Origin: Rhodopirellula sp.
GTDB taxonomy: Bacteria; Planctomycetota; Planctomycetia; Pirellulales; Pirellulaceae
Direction: 5' to 3'
NCBI GenBank assembly: GCA_002690925.1
Contig: NZGD01000074.1
Location: 1-46,441 of the forward strand
DNA: 46,441 nt
The notes under the pieces were generated by a model, which was not told where the DNA came from, made no database searches, and saw nothing but the letters and a program-made list of their open reading frames with translations. Shown in pieces: positions 8,114 through 17,243 of this stretch (positions are counted from its first letter, which is position 1; the number at the start of each line of letters is the position of its first letter). Position numbers and translations under genes: made by a program.

Positions 8114-9259
8114 ATGAAATCGCCCACTGTTCTCGTCATTGGAGGTGGTGTTGCTGGCAGTGCATGCGCTATTCAATTGCGTACACACGATGTGGATGTG
8201 ACGTTGGTCGAAAAGGCCGAGTTCCCGAGACCCAAGGTATGCGGCTGCTGCATCGGTGGCGCCGGCATCAAAACACTCAGGGGCCTCGGCAAGCTGAGCT
8301 TACCCGCATCGACATCAGATGACACACCGCTGTTTCGTCAGATCATGATGGACGCAGAGGCAGTGAACCAGTGGCGAGCATCCTTGGGTGGCCACACCAT
8401 CGAAGTGGACCTTCCTTCAGGCATCGCCATCTCTCGCGAAAGCCTCGATTCAACGCTGATAGATGCAGCGAAAAATGCTGGTTGCAGGGTTCACATGTCG
8501 TGCAATGCCCGGATCAACGAAGTTACGGCGACGAAGGTTCAAGTCACGCTGCAATACACATCGTCTACCGAGCCACAGGAATTCGATCTGGTAGTACTGG
8601 CAACAGGCCTCAATTCTCCGGGAGCCACAGCGATCCTGCCGTGGAAAGAGTCACCTCACGGCCCCTTTGGTGTCTCATGGACCGCCCAGTGCGATCAAAT
8701 CGCTCCGCACGTGATTCACATGGCGTGCGACCATGATGGTTACGTGGGCCTGGTTCGACTGGAAAGTGGCCAAGTGGATGTCGCCTCTGCACTGCGTTCC
8801 GGATCCACGGCCGCGCAACAAGGCTCTCCCATGGAGCGAGTACACCAGATTCTTGAACGGAGCAGTTTCCCCAAATTACAGTGGAGCAGCCCATCCAAAG
8901 TCATGACCACCCCACCGTTGCGACGCACTCGAGTTTCTGGCCGCGGGCGACTGCTAGCCATCGGTGATGCTTCAGGATACGTCGAGCCGTTCACGGGTGA
9001 AGGCATGACTTGGGGCATGCAAAGCGGAATCGCCGCAGCGAATCGAATCGGCTTGGCAAGTATGCAGACCGATCAAGGCTCACTGGCAACGATAGGCACT
9101 CAATGGGATCTTGATCAACAAAAGCTGTTACGGAGCAAGAAGCGAACTTGCCGCGTCGTCACCAATGCTCTGCGTTCGAAATGGGCCAGAAAAACGATTG
9201 GCAGCACGCTGGCAACTTTCCCCAAACTTGCGTGGCCCATCGTCAAACGTCTCAGTTAA
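8114..9259 (+). CDS. FAD-dependent oxidoreductase (geranylgeranyl reductase/hydroxylase family)
   Basis: A 381-residue flavoprotein. The FAD-binding Rossmann motif VIGGGVAGSACAIQL lies at residues 8-22, VTLVEKAEFPRPKVCGCC follows, and the second FAD motif IGDASGYVEPFTGEGMTWGM is near residue 285. The PFTGEG form is characteristic of the geranylgeranyl reductase and phenolic-lipid hydroxylase branch of the PHBH-like flavoproteins. It starts 30 bases after the methyltransferase and is probably cotranscribed with it. The ATG at 8114 was preferred over a GTG at 8087 because it puts the nucleotide-binding strand at the usual distance from the N-terminus. It most likely hydroxylates or reduces an aromatic or isoprenoid lipid; the exact reaction is inferred. 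Confidence 0.83.
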   Translation: MKSPTVLVIGGGVAGSACAIQLRTHDVDVTLVEKAEFPRPKVCGCCIGGAGIKTLRGLGKLSLPASTSDDTPLFRQIMMDAEAVNQWRASLGGHTIEVDLPSGIAISRESLDSTLIDAAKNAGCRVHMSCNARINEVTATKVQVTLQYTSSTEPQEFDLVVLATGLNSPGATAILPWKESPHGPFGVSWTAQCDQIAPHVIHMACDHDGYVGLVRLESGQVDVASALRSGSTAAQQGSPMERVHQILERSSFPKLQWSSPSKVMTTPPLRRTRVSGRGRLLAIGDASGYVEPFTGEGMTWGMQSGIAAANRIGLASMQTDQGSLATIGTQWDLDQQKLLRSKKRTCRVVTNALRSKWARKTIGSTLATFPKLAWPIVKRLS

Positions 9260-9396
9260 CCAGATGGACCGAGCATTGAAAGCATCTGCTGTTGTGCGGT
9301 GGGTCTCGTTACTTCCCCCCATGAAGTGCCCCGGACTGCACTTTTACGGCATTGCACTTTCAAGGCCAACGCTGTTTTTGGTAATCAGCACGCATC

Positions 9397-10731
9397 ATGG
9401 ATGTAATACCGATGCGTTCCAAAGAGGCGACACTCACCGCCTCCCCCTCAGGGGGCTCTCCCGACAAATCAAACTTTGCCGGTCTCGACGCCCTGCGCTG
9501 TTTTGCTGCCCTGTGCGTTGTATTGCTGCACAGCTGCGTACCGTATTTGCGTTATCCGATGCCTGGCCTGACCTGGTCGGTCAAGGATACCCCTAATACG
9601 GTGATCGACTTTCTGTTTTGGTCGATTGAGCTCTTCATCATGCCTTTGTTTCTTGTCTTGGCCGGATTTTTTGCTTGGCAAACACTTCATCGACGTGGCC
9701 CACGCACCTTGATCCGCGGTCGCGCACGTCGCTTATTGATCCCGCTACTGTTTGGTGCTGTGGTGATCCTTCCTCTGGACCTTTATTGCTGGGTTGGCAG
9801 CTGGGTTGCCGAAGGCATCATATCACCCATCAAACTCAAAAGCCTGAAGCTCGATCATCCCATCGGTCAAAATCTGTGGGGCCTGAGCCACCTTTGGTTC
9901 CTGCAATACCTTTTTCTCTACATCACCTGCCTTGCGACGTTTGCGGTAGCAGCGAAACGCTACCCCTGGATCAAGGAATACCAACCCAGCCTTAAAACCT
10001 CACTCGGCCTGGCTGCGGTGGCAGCAACTTTGATTCTGTGCATTGAGCCCCAAGTGGTCTGGGGATTTCAACATTCATTCTTCCCAGTACCCTCGAAATG
10101 GCTTTACAGTGGAATCTTCTTCACTCTTGGCCTGATGCTGGCGATCCACGACCCCCAACTTCTCTGGGTCAAGTCGCAGGCACCGCGTCTGGCGGCGCCT
10201 GCCTTGATCACCTGCGTGATTGCTTTATTGCTGGGTCGTTGGCAACTTGACCAGTGGACCAGCGTGACAACCGAGACCAGCCAAGCTGGATTTTCCATGT
10301 CAGGAATCTTGCTTGCCGCGATGACCGCCGGCAGTGCCATATTGACAACTTTCTCGTTGATCGGATTGTCCCTCAAGTTGATTCCCGCGGTGCCCAACTC
10401 GGTCCGCTATCTAGCGGCAGCATCCTTCTGGATTTACATCGTTCACCATCCCATTCTCGGACTGACGCACCTGGACCTGAAATTACTACTTCCTCAGCTC
10501 AGTCCTGTCGTTAAGATGCTCCTCTCGTTTGCCACCGCATGCTCCCTATCTCTTCTGACTTACGAGGCTATCGTACGCACCACACGATTTGGGCAACTCT
10601 TGGGTTTCCAATGGAATTCGGCGACTGATGATTGTGAGCTGAAACAGGAGCAGCCCGTTCTCTCCATCACCGGTTCCGGCTCCCCGCAGCCAATCACACA
10701 ACCCGCAGCAGATAAGCGTCGAGCGGCTTAG
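9397..10731 (+). CDS. Acyltransferase 3 family membrane protein
   Basis: A 444-residue polytopic protein with about ten hydrophobic helices. The first helix has the family signature LDALRCFAALCVVLLHS, with the conserved Arg and His thought to be catalytic in this family. The second contains FLFWSIELFIMPLFLVLAGFF, and RGRARRLLIPLLFG follows. Acyltransferase 3 proteins move acetyl, succinyl or other acyl groups onto extracytoplasmic carbohydrates, lipids or antibiotics. The C-terminal 40 residues are polar and probably cytoplasmic. It follows the FAD oxidoreductase at 137 bases on the same strand and may modify the same product, but the gap is large enough for its own promoter. Confidence 0.87.
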   Translation: MDVIPMRSKEATLTASPSGGSPDKSNFAGLDALRCFAALCVVLLHSCVPYLRYPMPGLTWSVKDTPNTVIDFLFWSIELFIMPLFLVLAGFFAWQTLHRRGPRTLIRGRARRLLIPLLFGAVVILPLDLYCWVGSWVAEGIISPIKLKSLKLDHPIGQNLWGLSHLWFLQYLFLYITCLATFAVAAKRYPWIKEYQPSLKTSLGLAAVAATLILCIEPQVVWGFQHSFFPVPSKWLYSGIFFTLGLMLAIHDPQLLWVKSQAPRLAAPALITCVIALLLGRWQLDQWTSVTTETSQAGFSMSGILLAAMTAGSAILTTFSLIGLSLKLIPAVPNSVRYLAAASFWIYIVHHPILGLTHLDLKLLLPQLSPVVKMLLSFATACSLSLLTYEAIVRTTRFGQLLGFQWNSATDDCELKQEQPVLSITGSGSPQPITQPAADKRRAA

Positions 10732-10964
10732 ACCGGAAATTTCTGCCCTGGGTGAATTTGGGCTACCTTCATCAGCCGTACGATCGGATTTTGCCGTTAG
10801 AATTGCGCTTCGAGGAGCGGGTTTGCAGGCGAATTTGGCCAGAACAGGGCTACAGCCCGTTCATCGCTCCAGCTCGGCTCGCTATGATGCGGCCCAACTT
10901 CCATCCAGCCGATCGGTTCAAAGTTTGAATCCCTGATCGGTTTTGCACCGCCTTCGAGGAAAGA

Positions 10965-12137
10965 ATGGCCAAGGGATTGTTTACGCAGGGCATGTGTGTC
11001 CTGTTTCGCAAACCGGTAGACATTGCCGAACTGCGGGAGCAGCTGAAGGATTTTCATTGCGTGGGGCAACACGAATCAATGGACGATGACGATGCGCCCC
11101 AAACCCTCGTTTACGACTACGTGCCGGAAACGAACGGACACCTGTTGGTGACCCCTGCCAACGCACCTTGGCCTGACGACATGGGTGACCCTGATGAGTC
11201 CCCGGAGCGTTTTGTTGCCTGGTCCTTGGGCCAGTACTCGCCGCTCGCCTTTCCAGGATGCCTTGAACGGGCAGGTGAACAGTCATGGGGCTGGGAAGAT
11301 GGTGGCGAGAAGGTCAAAGAACACACCGCGCATATACGGCTTTTGATCAGCTACGTGCTTGGAGCAGAGGATCCCAACGATCATGATGACGATGTTCCTC
11401 TATTGCCGGACGACTATGACCCCTTAAAAGAACTTCTCTTCCTGTCCAAAGCCGTCGCAACGCTCCTTGAAATGCCAGATGCCGTTTGCTACTTCAACCC
11501 AGGCGGTGAAGTACTCCGTGATGACGACGGACTGCGGCGGGGAATGAACTACGCATGGAGCCACGAACTTCCCCCGCTCGATATGTGGACCAACGTGCGG
11601 TTATTTCGAGCAACCGAACATTGGTCGCTCATGGACACAGTTGGCAACGGACAATTCGACCTGCCCGACCTCGAAGCCGTCTTTAACACCGATGATTTTG
11701 AGCCGAGTGACATCGAAGGCTTCCTGCGCAGTGCATCACTCTACATGCTGCAAGGCGGAGACAAAGTAGAAGATGGGGACACCGCGGAAGGCCCCGGCGA
11801 CATGAACTGGATGGCGATGGAGTGTGTTGATGCACTATCGGACCCACCTCGTCCTACCATTCGCTGGATTCCTGAAAATGACAGTACACCACCAACTGAG
11901 CTGCTGGAGCGAGGCTCATTGCCAGCAAGCGACGATGATGATGAATTTGATGAGGAACAACAAAGCGATGAGCCCATCGGTGGAAAACTATTTGTCGATC
12001 CAGATTTCGATGATGCCGAGTTCCTCGAAGATGAAGCATTTCTCGACGATGACTTGGATGGCGATGACTTGGATGGCGATGACTTGGATGGCGATGACTT
12101 GGATGGCGGCGCCTCCGACGATGACACCGTTGCCTGA
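10965..12137 (+). CDS. Conserved hypothetical protein (DUF4261-like) with a strongly acidic tail
   Basis: A 390-residue protein with no signal peptide, started by an ATG with GAGGAAAGA directly upstream. The N-terminal 260 residues are globular and tryptophan-containing (MAKGLFTQGMCVLFRKPVDI, WGWEDGGEKVKEHTAHIRLL, LLFLSKAVATLLEMPDAVCY) and remind me of DUF4261, though this is recognition by eye only. From about residue 310 the chain is disordered and overwhelmingly Asp/Glu, ending in four copies of DDLDG encoded by identical 15-bp DNA repeats. Such a tail could bind cations or a basic partner. It stands alone between two same-strand intergenic gaps, and nothing nearby points to a pathway. Confidence 0.75.
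   Translation: MAKGLFTQGMCVLFRKPVDIAELREQLKDFHCVGQHESMDDDDAPQTLVYDYVPETNGHLLVTPANAPWPDDMGDPDESPERFVAWSLGQYSPLAFPGCLERAGEQSWGWEDGGEKVKEHTAHIRLLISYVLGAEDPNDHDDDVPLLPDDYDPLKELLFLSKAVATLLEMPDAVCYFNPGGEVLRDDDGLRRGMNYAWSHELPPLDMWTNVRLFRATEHWSLMDTVGNGQFDLPDLEAVFNTDDFEPSDIEGFLRSASLYMLQGGDKVEDGDTAEGPGDMNWMAMECVDALSDPPRPTIRWIPENDSTPPTELLERGSLPASDDDDEFDEEQQSDEPIGGKLFVDPDFDDAEFLEDEAFLDDDLDGDDLDGDDLDGDDLDGGASDDDTVA
12048..12107 (+). repeat. 15-bp coding tandem repeat, four units
   Basis: Four perfect copies of GATGACTTGGATGGC at 12048, 12063, 12078 and 12093, in frame with the acidic-tail protein, encoding DDLDG each time. Identity at third codon positions indicates recent expansion, and slippage would change the tail length without breaking the frame. 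Confidence 0.95.
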
Positions 12138-12221
12138 CGCTCAGCATTTCTTCAGCCATCAACACCACGCCGTTATCGAAATGCGTGGCATGGGCATCCA
12201 ACTAGAATGCTTCACCCAAAG

Positions 12222-12752
12222 CTAGCGATTTAAAATCTCAATAATCATGTGCCGTCTGGGGTTCTTGTCGCCGGTTTCGTTCAACTCGCTTGCGTCGCCC
12301 CCACCAGCGACTGCTGATCGCCTACCACCAACCTTTTCCAACGAAGCAAGCGATGGCTTCAAACGCATGCCAGTACCATTTCCCACATCAGAACCGCCCG
12401 ATGAGCATGTGGAACATGCACTGGTTCCCCGTTGAGGGAAGCAACGCAGCGTACTCAAAAAAGGCGGCCTGCAGACTGGCGGCTGACCCTTTTTACAATA
12501 GTCATCGCAAGTGAAACAAAGCGGTGCGCAGACTCGCGGCATTGACTTCCCACAGTAGTCGTCACACCCGAAGCATAACGGTAGCTTGACGCACGGTGGA
12601 GACTTCACCCGGTAGTCATCGCAGCACCACTTGCCAATGCAATCTGGAACTGGGCAACCTAGAAACTTCCAACCTGGCTCACCTGCGTTTGCGTTGGGAA
12701 CCAACAGAATCGTCATAAAACCCAATGCAATGGCATGCTTGTTCAATATCAT
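12222..12752 (-). CDS. Secreted cysteine-rich repeat protein (CDDYC motif)
   Basis: A 176-residue protein with a signal peptide cleaved after VPNANA. The mature part has 16 cysteines between about residues 33 and 118, arranged as three repeats of about 20 residues: KWCCDDYRVKSPPC, then LCFGCDDYCGKSMPRVC, then LCFTCDDYCKKGQPPVC. The last 55 residues carry no cysteine and are Gly/Ser- and charge-rich. Alternating Cys pairs with Asp suggest metal binding or a disulfide-knitted outer-surface protein; I know no named family. It follows the NodT-type outer membrane factor on the same strand with a gap of about 100 bases, so the two are probably cotranscribed. Confidence 0.8.
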   Translation of the reverse strand: MILNKHAIALGFMTILLVPNANAGEPGWKFLGCPVPDCIGKWCCDDYRVKSPPCVKLPLCFGCDDYCGKSMPRVCAPLCFTCDDYCKKGQPPVCRPPFLSTLRCFPQRGTSACSTCSSGGSDVGNGTGMRLKPSLASLEKVGGRRSAVAGGGDASELNETGDKNPRRHMIIEILNR

Positions 12753-12848
12753 CTCGACTTCATCCTAGCTTAAGTAAAAAAGCCCTTCACTGAACAAACC
12801 CGTTTCACGGATCGATTCGGAAACTCTAGTTCACCTCTTCTCCCTGCA

Positions 12849-14672
12849 CTACAACTCTTCAACAAACACTTCGGGCAGCAGTACTCGTGGAGCACTGACC
12901 CCGCTAGCGTTTCCCCCGCTTTTCTGCGGAGATGCATCTTTACTTGCGGGTGGCTTCGCTTGCTGTACTTTGCTGGAGTCACCATCTTGTGGTGCATCTG
13001 ACTTGGGGCTCTTAGCAGCCCCAAGCTCGGGGTCAGCCACTTCAGACTTGCCGCCTTCCTGCATTTTGACACCAACTGCAGCAGGAGCAGCCTTATCGGC
13101 GGATGGAACAGGAACCTGTTTCAATTTGACATTGGCACCGCCACGATCTCCGTATCGAATTTCCCAACCGCCACCTAGCGCCTTGTAAGTTGCGATCACG
13201 CTTCGTGCAACATCGCCTCGGACAGATGCGAGGTTATCTTGATCTGCAACAAGAGACGTTTGCAGGTTGAACACGCGGTTGTAGTCGACCGCCCCGGTTC
13301 GATATTCGATTTCAGCCAGATCGACAGACTTCTTCGATGCCGCAACTGCTTGATTGACATAAATCAATCGTTCTTTCGACTTCAGGAAAGTATTGATCGC
13401 TGTTTCAGCCTCACCATTCGCATCCAATACTGTCTGCTGATATTGGACCGCCAAGTCTTGAAACAGTGTTTTCTGCAAGCTGACGTTATTCGCCAGGCGA
13501 CCGTAGTTCAGGATGTCCCAGTTGAATCCAGGGGCAATCATGCCGGCGGTGCTGCTGGATTTGAACAGCTCCGAAAAATCGTTGGCATTGAGAGATACCG
13601 AGCCGGTCACTGACAGATGCGGTAACAGGTCTGCAGCGGCGATACCAATCGCCGCACTTTGAGCCGCCACCCTCCGTTCAGCAGCTCGAACATCAGGTCG
13701 ACGCCGCAGCAAATTTGCAGGAATTCCAACCACCAGATCAGCCGGCAGCTCGGGGATCGATGCATCGCCGAGTTCTTCGCTGAGATCACGCGGGGGAATC
13801 CCAAGCAGCACACAGAGACTGTTATTAGCCGCTCGCACCTGATTCTCGAACAAAGGGATCGATTGCTGCGTGTTAGCAAGCACTGTTTCAGCTTGCGTGG
13901 CGTCAAGCTGGCTCACGGCACCCGCGTCAAACCGTGCCTGTGCGATTTTCAGAGAGCCTTTCTGAATCTCTACATTGCTTTTTGCATATTGCAGACGTTC
14001 TTGGGCAGTTCTTAAGTCGATGTACGCCGTAGCCGTTTCACCGAGCAAGGATACCATCATCGCATCGTAATCCTCAACCGATGCATCAAGGCTGGCATCG
14101 GCAGATTCGATGGCCCGTCGGAATTTACCCCAAGCATCCAATTCCCAAAACGCGTCAAAACCGACTTTGAACAAGTCGGTATTTCTCGGCAACAACCCCG
14201 AGGCGATCGTGTCACTGTATTGAGTGCGTTGATAAGACCCGAAGGCTTCTTGCTGCTGTGGGAAAATACTGCCTACCGTGATGTCTCGCACGTATCTTGC
14301 CTGCATGACCCGAAGCCCTGCCGACTTGAGGGTGAGGTTTTGCTGAGAGACATCTTCCATCAAACCGTTCAGAATCGGATCATTGAAAGTGGTCCACCAA
14401 TCGGCGTAGTTCGGTAGCTCATCCTTCAGTTGCTCGTCATAGCTATCAATCCAACTGCCTGCTACCGGAGCTGCTGGCTTTGCGTAGTTCGGGCCAACTT
14501 TGAAGCCGTTGTGGATGTATTCTTTCACGCCACCGGTATAGGCACACCCCGAGAATGCAGTTGCTGCCCCGGCAAGACAGTAGGCAACCCCCTTGGAATG
14601 AATCCAGCTACCGATGCCCTTAGTTCGACGGGACGACTGTCTGTGTTTTGGTTGAGACCGCTTTCCAGTCAT
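12849..14672 (-). CDS. NodT-family efflux outer membrane lipoprotein
   Basis: Outer membrane channel of a tripartite efflux pump. It has a lipobox ending FSGC at residue 43 after an unusually long basic leader, then the family landmarks KVGPNYAKPAAPV, WWTTFNDPILNGL, AFWELDAWGKFRRAIESADA, ARFDAGAVSQLDATQAETVLA, LPADLVVGIPANLLRRRPDVRAAERR, GFNWDILNYGRLANNV and YRTGAVDYNRVFNLQTSLV. At 607 residues it exceeds the usual 460-490 because of a Pro/Ala/Lys-rich C-terminal extension of about 110 residues with no family precedent that I know. The ATG at 14672 was chosen over a TTG at 14696 because AGGAAAA lies just upstream of it. No membrane fusion protein or RND pump is adjacent. Confidence 0.92.
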   Translation of the reverse strand: MTGKRSQPKHRQSSRRTKGIGSWIHSKGVAYCLAGAATAFSGCAYTGGVKEYIHNGFKVGPNYAKPAAPVAGSWIDSYDEQLKDELPNYADWWTTFNDPILNGLMEDVSQQNLTLKSAGLRVMQARYVRDITVGSIFPQQQEAFGSYQRTQYSDTIASGLLPRNTDLFKVGFDAFWELDAWGKFRRAIESADASLDASVEDYDAMMVSLLGETATAYIDLRTAQERLQYAKSNVEIQKGSLKIAQARFDAGAVSQLDATQAETVLANTQQSIPLFENQVRAANNSLCVLLGIPPRDLSEELGDASIPELPADLVVGIPANLLRRRPDVRAAERRVAAQSAAIGIAAADLLPHLSVTGSVSLNANDFSELFKSSSTAGMIAPGFNWDILNYGRLANNVSLQKTLFQDLAVQYQQTVLDANGEAETAINTFLKSKERLIYVNQAVAASKKSVDLAEIEYRTGAVDYNRVFNLQTSLVADQDNLASVRGDVARSVIATYKALGGGWEIRYGDRGGANVKLKQVPVPSADKAAPAAVGVKMQEGGKSEVADPELGAAKSPKSDAPQDGDSSKVQQAKPPASKDASPQKSGGNASGVSAPRVLLPEVFVEEL

Positions 14673-15367
14673 CTCATTTTCCTGTGGTTGATTCAAACTG
14701 CATTGAAAATTCCATCACGCCCAAAACACCAGCTTTGCTGATCATGTTTACGACAACGCAGGGATAGGGCCGAGCATGGGACAGCCGTTCTTTTCAAAAG
14801 AACCATCGCGACAGCGCTGACCCGCACAAGTGGAACAATCGCCACACAAGGCAGCCACCAATGAGAGAAATTATCGTAACCGACAGGTCCGCCAACACGT
14901 TCATGCAGGTGCATCCGATTGCGAAATTCCGAGTAGTCAGGTCGAGTTTGCCGATTAGGAAAAGATCAACCGGCAGGGCGAGCTAAACCGGGCGCATCAT
15001 TGATCTTCCGTTGGCAGCCAAAATCTCAGCAAAGTGTTCTTTTGCGCTACCAGGTTGCCATGGTGAGCCATGGCACGCATTCGTGTGCCGTCGAACTGAA
15101 CACCCGACTTTTCATTGACATGGGATTTGCAGCCATTTCATTGGGAAGCGTTCCCCAAAACCTTCCCAATTCTTTTCTTCACTGCTTCACCAGCTGACCA
15201 AGTGGGAACCAGCCACCTAACAAACGCAGCATTATCGCAGTCACGTTCAAAGCATACTCTCACGCAACACTCACCAGCAGGTCTTGAATGAACACAGGAA
15301 GTATTTGAATCGCAGTTTCATCACGATTCTCACATCCCATCAGTCAAAAATATGCACCATGAGACCA
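14673..15367. other. Intergenic stretch, no gene seen
   Basis: Nearly 700 bases between the efflux gene start and the end of the esterase gene. No open frame has plausible protein composition. It contains the perfect inverted repeat at 15056-15075 and is otherwise featureless to me. Confidence 0.5.
15056..15075. promoter_or_regulatory. 8-bp perfect inverted repeat
   Basis: TGCCATGG and CCATGGCA are separated by the four bases TGAG. It lies about 380 bases upstream of the efflux gene start and has no T-run, so it is not an obvious terminator; it could be an operator or a chance palindrome. Confidence 0.4.
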
Positions 15368-16507
15368 TTATCGATCTGGCCGCAACACAGTTTTCAGCAC
15401 TGGCCAAAACACAGAGGGATAGAAACGATGTCCGTCAGGTTGCCATCGAAATACGAAGTTGTCCGGAATACTGTGTTGGGAAAAGATATACTTCAACCTT
15501 GCCATGGCCTGATTCACCGTCGCTGTTGAATGAAGTCCGTCTTTCAACCCATGTACGACAACGAGTTTGCGCGGGATCGCCAATGCAGCGATGTCGGGCA
15601 TATCTGCTAATTCCGTCTTGATTCCCGGAACCATGCAACAATCGCAATGAAAGATATAACCGGCCTCACTCGCAAAGGAAGTCAGCGAACAACTTGGATG
15701 AGCGACTGCGATTCGCTCATCCAAGGCCGCCACATATACCGTCAGCACACCTCCGCCCGAGTTGCCCAACATGCCGACTCGGTCAGCATCTGCGCCGGAT
15801 AAATCAGACACAATCCAATCAAGCAAGCAAGTTGTGTCCCAAACACGTTCACCAATTGCAGTCCGCCCTGCCAGTAAACAGTGCATCAATTGAGCCCGGC
15901 AGGTTCGATTGCCGTGCCTGCCGTTAGGATCGGAAATCGAAGTCGATGCGGCAAGCCCTCGCGTCGCGGGAACGATCGCAATGTACCCCTGTCGGACTGC
16001 CTGGACCCCGGGATCCCCCTGCTTCTTTTCTGTGCTCGCTTGGTGCTGCTTATCTTCGTACACGCCGGCATACGTATTCCAACCATCTGCATCATGTCCA
16101 TGCGCACAAATCACGACGGGCAACTTTTTGTGCTCCGAACCCAGCGGACGCAAAATCCAAAACGGAATAGAAACCCCCGGCTCTGTCGCGATCCTTGCCA
16201 ACTGTTGCCGATAACCTGCGACCAGCTTCTCCTGTTCAAGGTGCACCACGGGCTGATGCCCCGACACCTGAGCAGCAATACGATCGATCCCAATCAACTC
16301 CTTCAGCTTTGCTCGAGCCGCACCCTGCCAAGCTTCAAAACCTCCCGGATATTTTGGGGTGTAGGCCAAAGCTCCAAGCTGACCGTGAACACGCTTGAAA
16401 TAAGCTCGCTCCGGGCTGGAAAAGGAATCGAACGCTTGGCTGGGCGGATCCCCGACCACAAATGGTGCGAAAGAAAGCATACACACCACAGCTAATAGGT
16501 TTCGCAT
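15368..16507 (-). CDS. Secreted alpha/beta hydrolase (acetylxylan-esterase/dienelactone-hydrolase type)
   Basis: A 379-residue exported enzyme with signal peptide MRNLLAVVCMLSFAPFVVG. The alpha/beta-hydrolase core shows KLPVVICAHGHDADGW (oxyanion region), a nucleophile elbow GMLGNSGGG, an acidic segment VVVHGLKDGLH, and a late histidine in QPDGHRFYP, a plausible Ser-Asp-His triad. The family cleaves ester links on plant-type polysaccharides or small esters. The ATG at 16507 gives a clean signal peptide; an earlier in-frame start at 16543 would put 12 polar residues in front. The gene has no close same-strand partner except the small membrane protein 130 bases upstream. Confidence 0.85.
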   Translation of the reverse strand: MRNLLAVVCMLSFAPFVVGDPPSQAFDSFSSPERAYFKRVHGQLGALAYTPKYPGGFEAWQGAARAKLKELIGIDRIAAQVSGHQPVVHLEQEKLVAGYRQQLARIATEPGVSIPFWILRPLGSEHKKLPVVICAHGHDADGWNTYAGVYEDKQHQASTEKKQGDPGVQAVRQGYIAIVPATRGLAASTSISDPNGRHGNRTCRAQLMHCLLAGRTAIGERVWDTTCLLDWIVSDLSGADADRVGMLGNSGGGVLTVYVAALDERIAVAHPSCSLTSFASEAGYIFHCDCCMVPGIKTELADMPDIAALAIPRKLVVVHGLKDGLHSTATVNQAMARLKYIFSQHSIPDNFVFRWQPDGHRFYPSVFWPVLKTVLRPDR

Positions 16508-16638
16508 GACACAACATTTCTGGCGCAGACCGGATACGTACACAATCCAAATCGAGAGTCTACCCGATAGGCGACCCGCGAGGGTGATTACACAACCGTT
16601 CGCGGCTCAAGACACGGACCACACCCGCGACCAGCTCA

Positions 16639-17070
16639 TCAGGATACGTCCTGCACCGCATCGCCGCGACTCCGGAAAATTGACCACCCAGCCCACAACA
16701 GAAACCAACTCACGTAAACACACGCCAGTATCAGAACGGGAGTCCTTGCTTGGGACGGGGACCACGCATTATGGTAAATCAACCCAAAGATACAGACACT
16801 GAACGCTGCTCCCGATACCCCACAAACCAAGGAGCACAGATCTTTGCCCCGCCACGAAGATACCGAAAGCAGCAGCCCAACTAACGTCAGCACCGCCCCG
16901 GTGACAGTGATCGATTCGATGCCAACAAAATAAGCAGCGAGGAACCCGAACGTAACGACAAGCAGCTGCAGAAACAAAAGCCGGCGAGGCCAATTACTTG
17001 CCACACGCACCTCGCTAATGGCCTGTTCGCTCTGAGTGCGTGGAGGCGAGTAGGGATTCTCTGAATTCAT
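16639..17070 (-). CDS. Small hypothetical membrane protein
   Basis: A 143-residue protein. It begins MNSENPYSPP, a short NPY-PP motif seen at the start of many planctomycete small membrane proteins, followed by a polar segment and four hydrophobic helices (LLFLQLLVVTFGFLAAYFVG, ITVTGAVLTLVGLLLSV, a Cys-containing helix LCSLVCGVSGAAFSVCIFGL, and VLILACVYVSWFLLWAGW). The function is unknown. An in-frame start at 17097 is possible but adds a less typical leader. Confidence 0.65.
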   Translation of the reverse strand: MNSENPYSPPRTQSEQAISEVRVASNWPRRLLFLQLLVVTFGFLAAYFVGIESITVTGAVLTLVGLLLSVSSWRGKDLCSLVCGVSGAAFSVCIFGLIYHNAWSPSQARTPVLILACVYVSWFLLWAGWSIFRSRGDAVQDVS

Positions 17071-17243
17071 ACGCTTTAAACCTGACAACAGCGGCAACGA
17101 GAACCTGGTCAGCCCTACCCCGGGGCCACCATTAAACGACCAGCCAGCTATAGTGTTGGCAACCCGATCATAACATTATTAACATCGCAATCACTGCCGC
17201 GTGAACGAAACCAAATCGAGATCGTCCCGGAAGCGAGGTTTTC

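Noticed and set aside
11741..12127. Reverse-strand Ser-rich frame over the acidic tail
   Set aside because: It is the complement of the Asp-rich coding repeat, which produces serine runs automatically.
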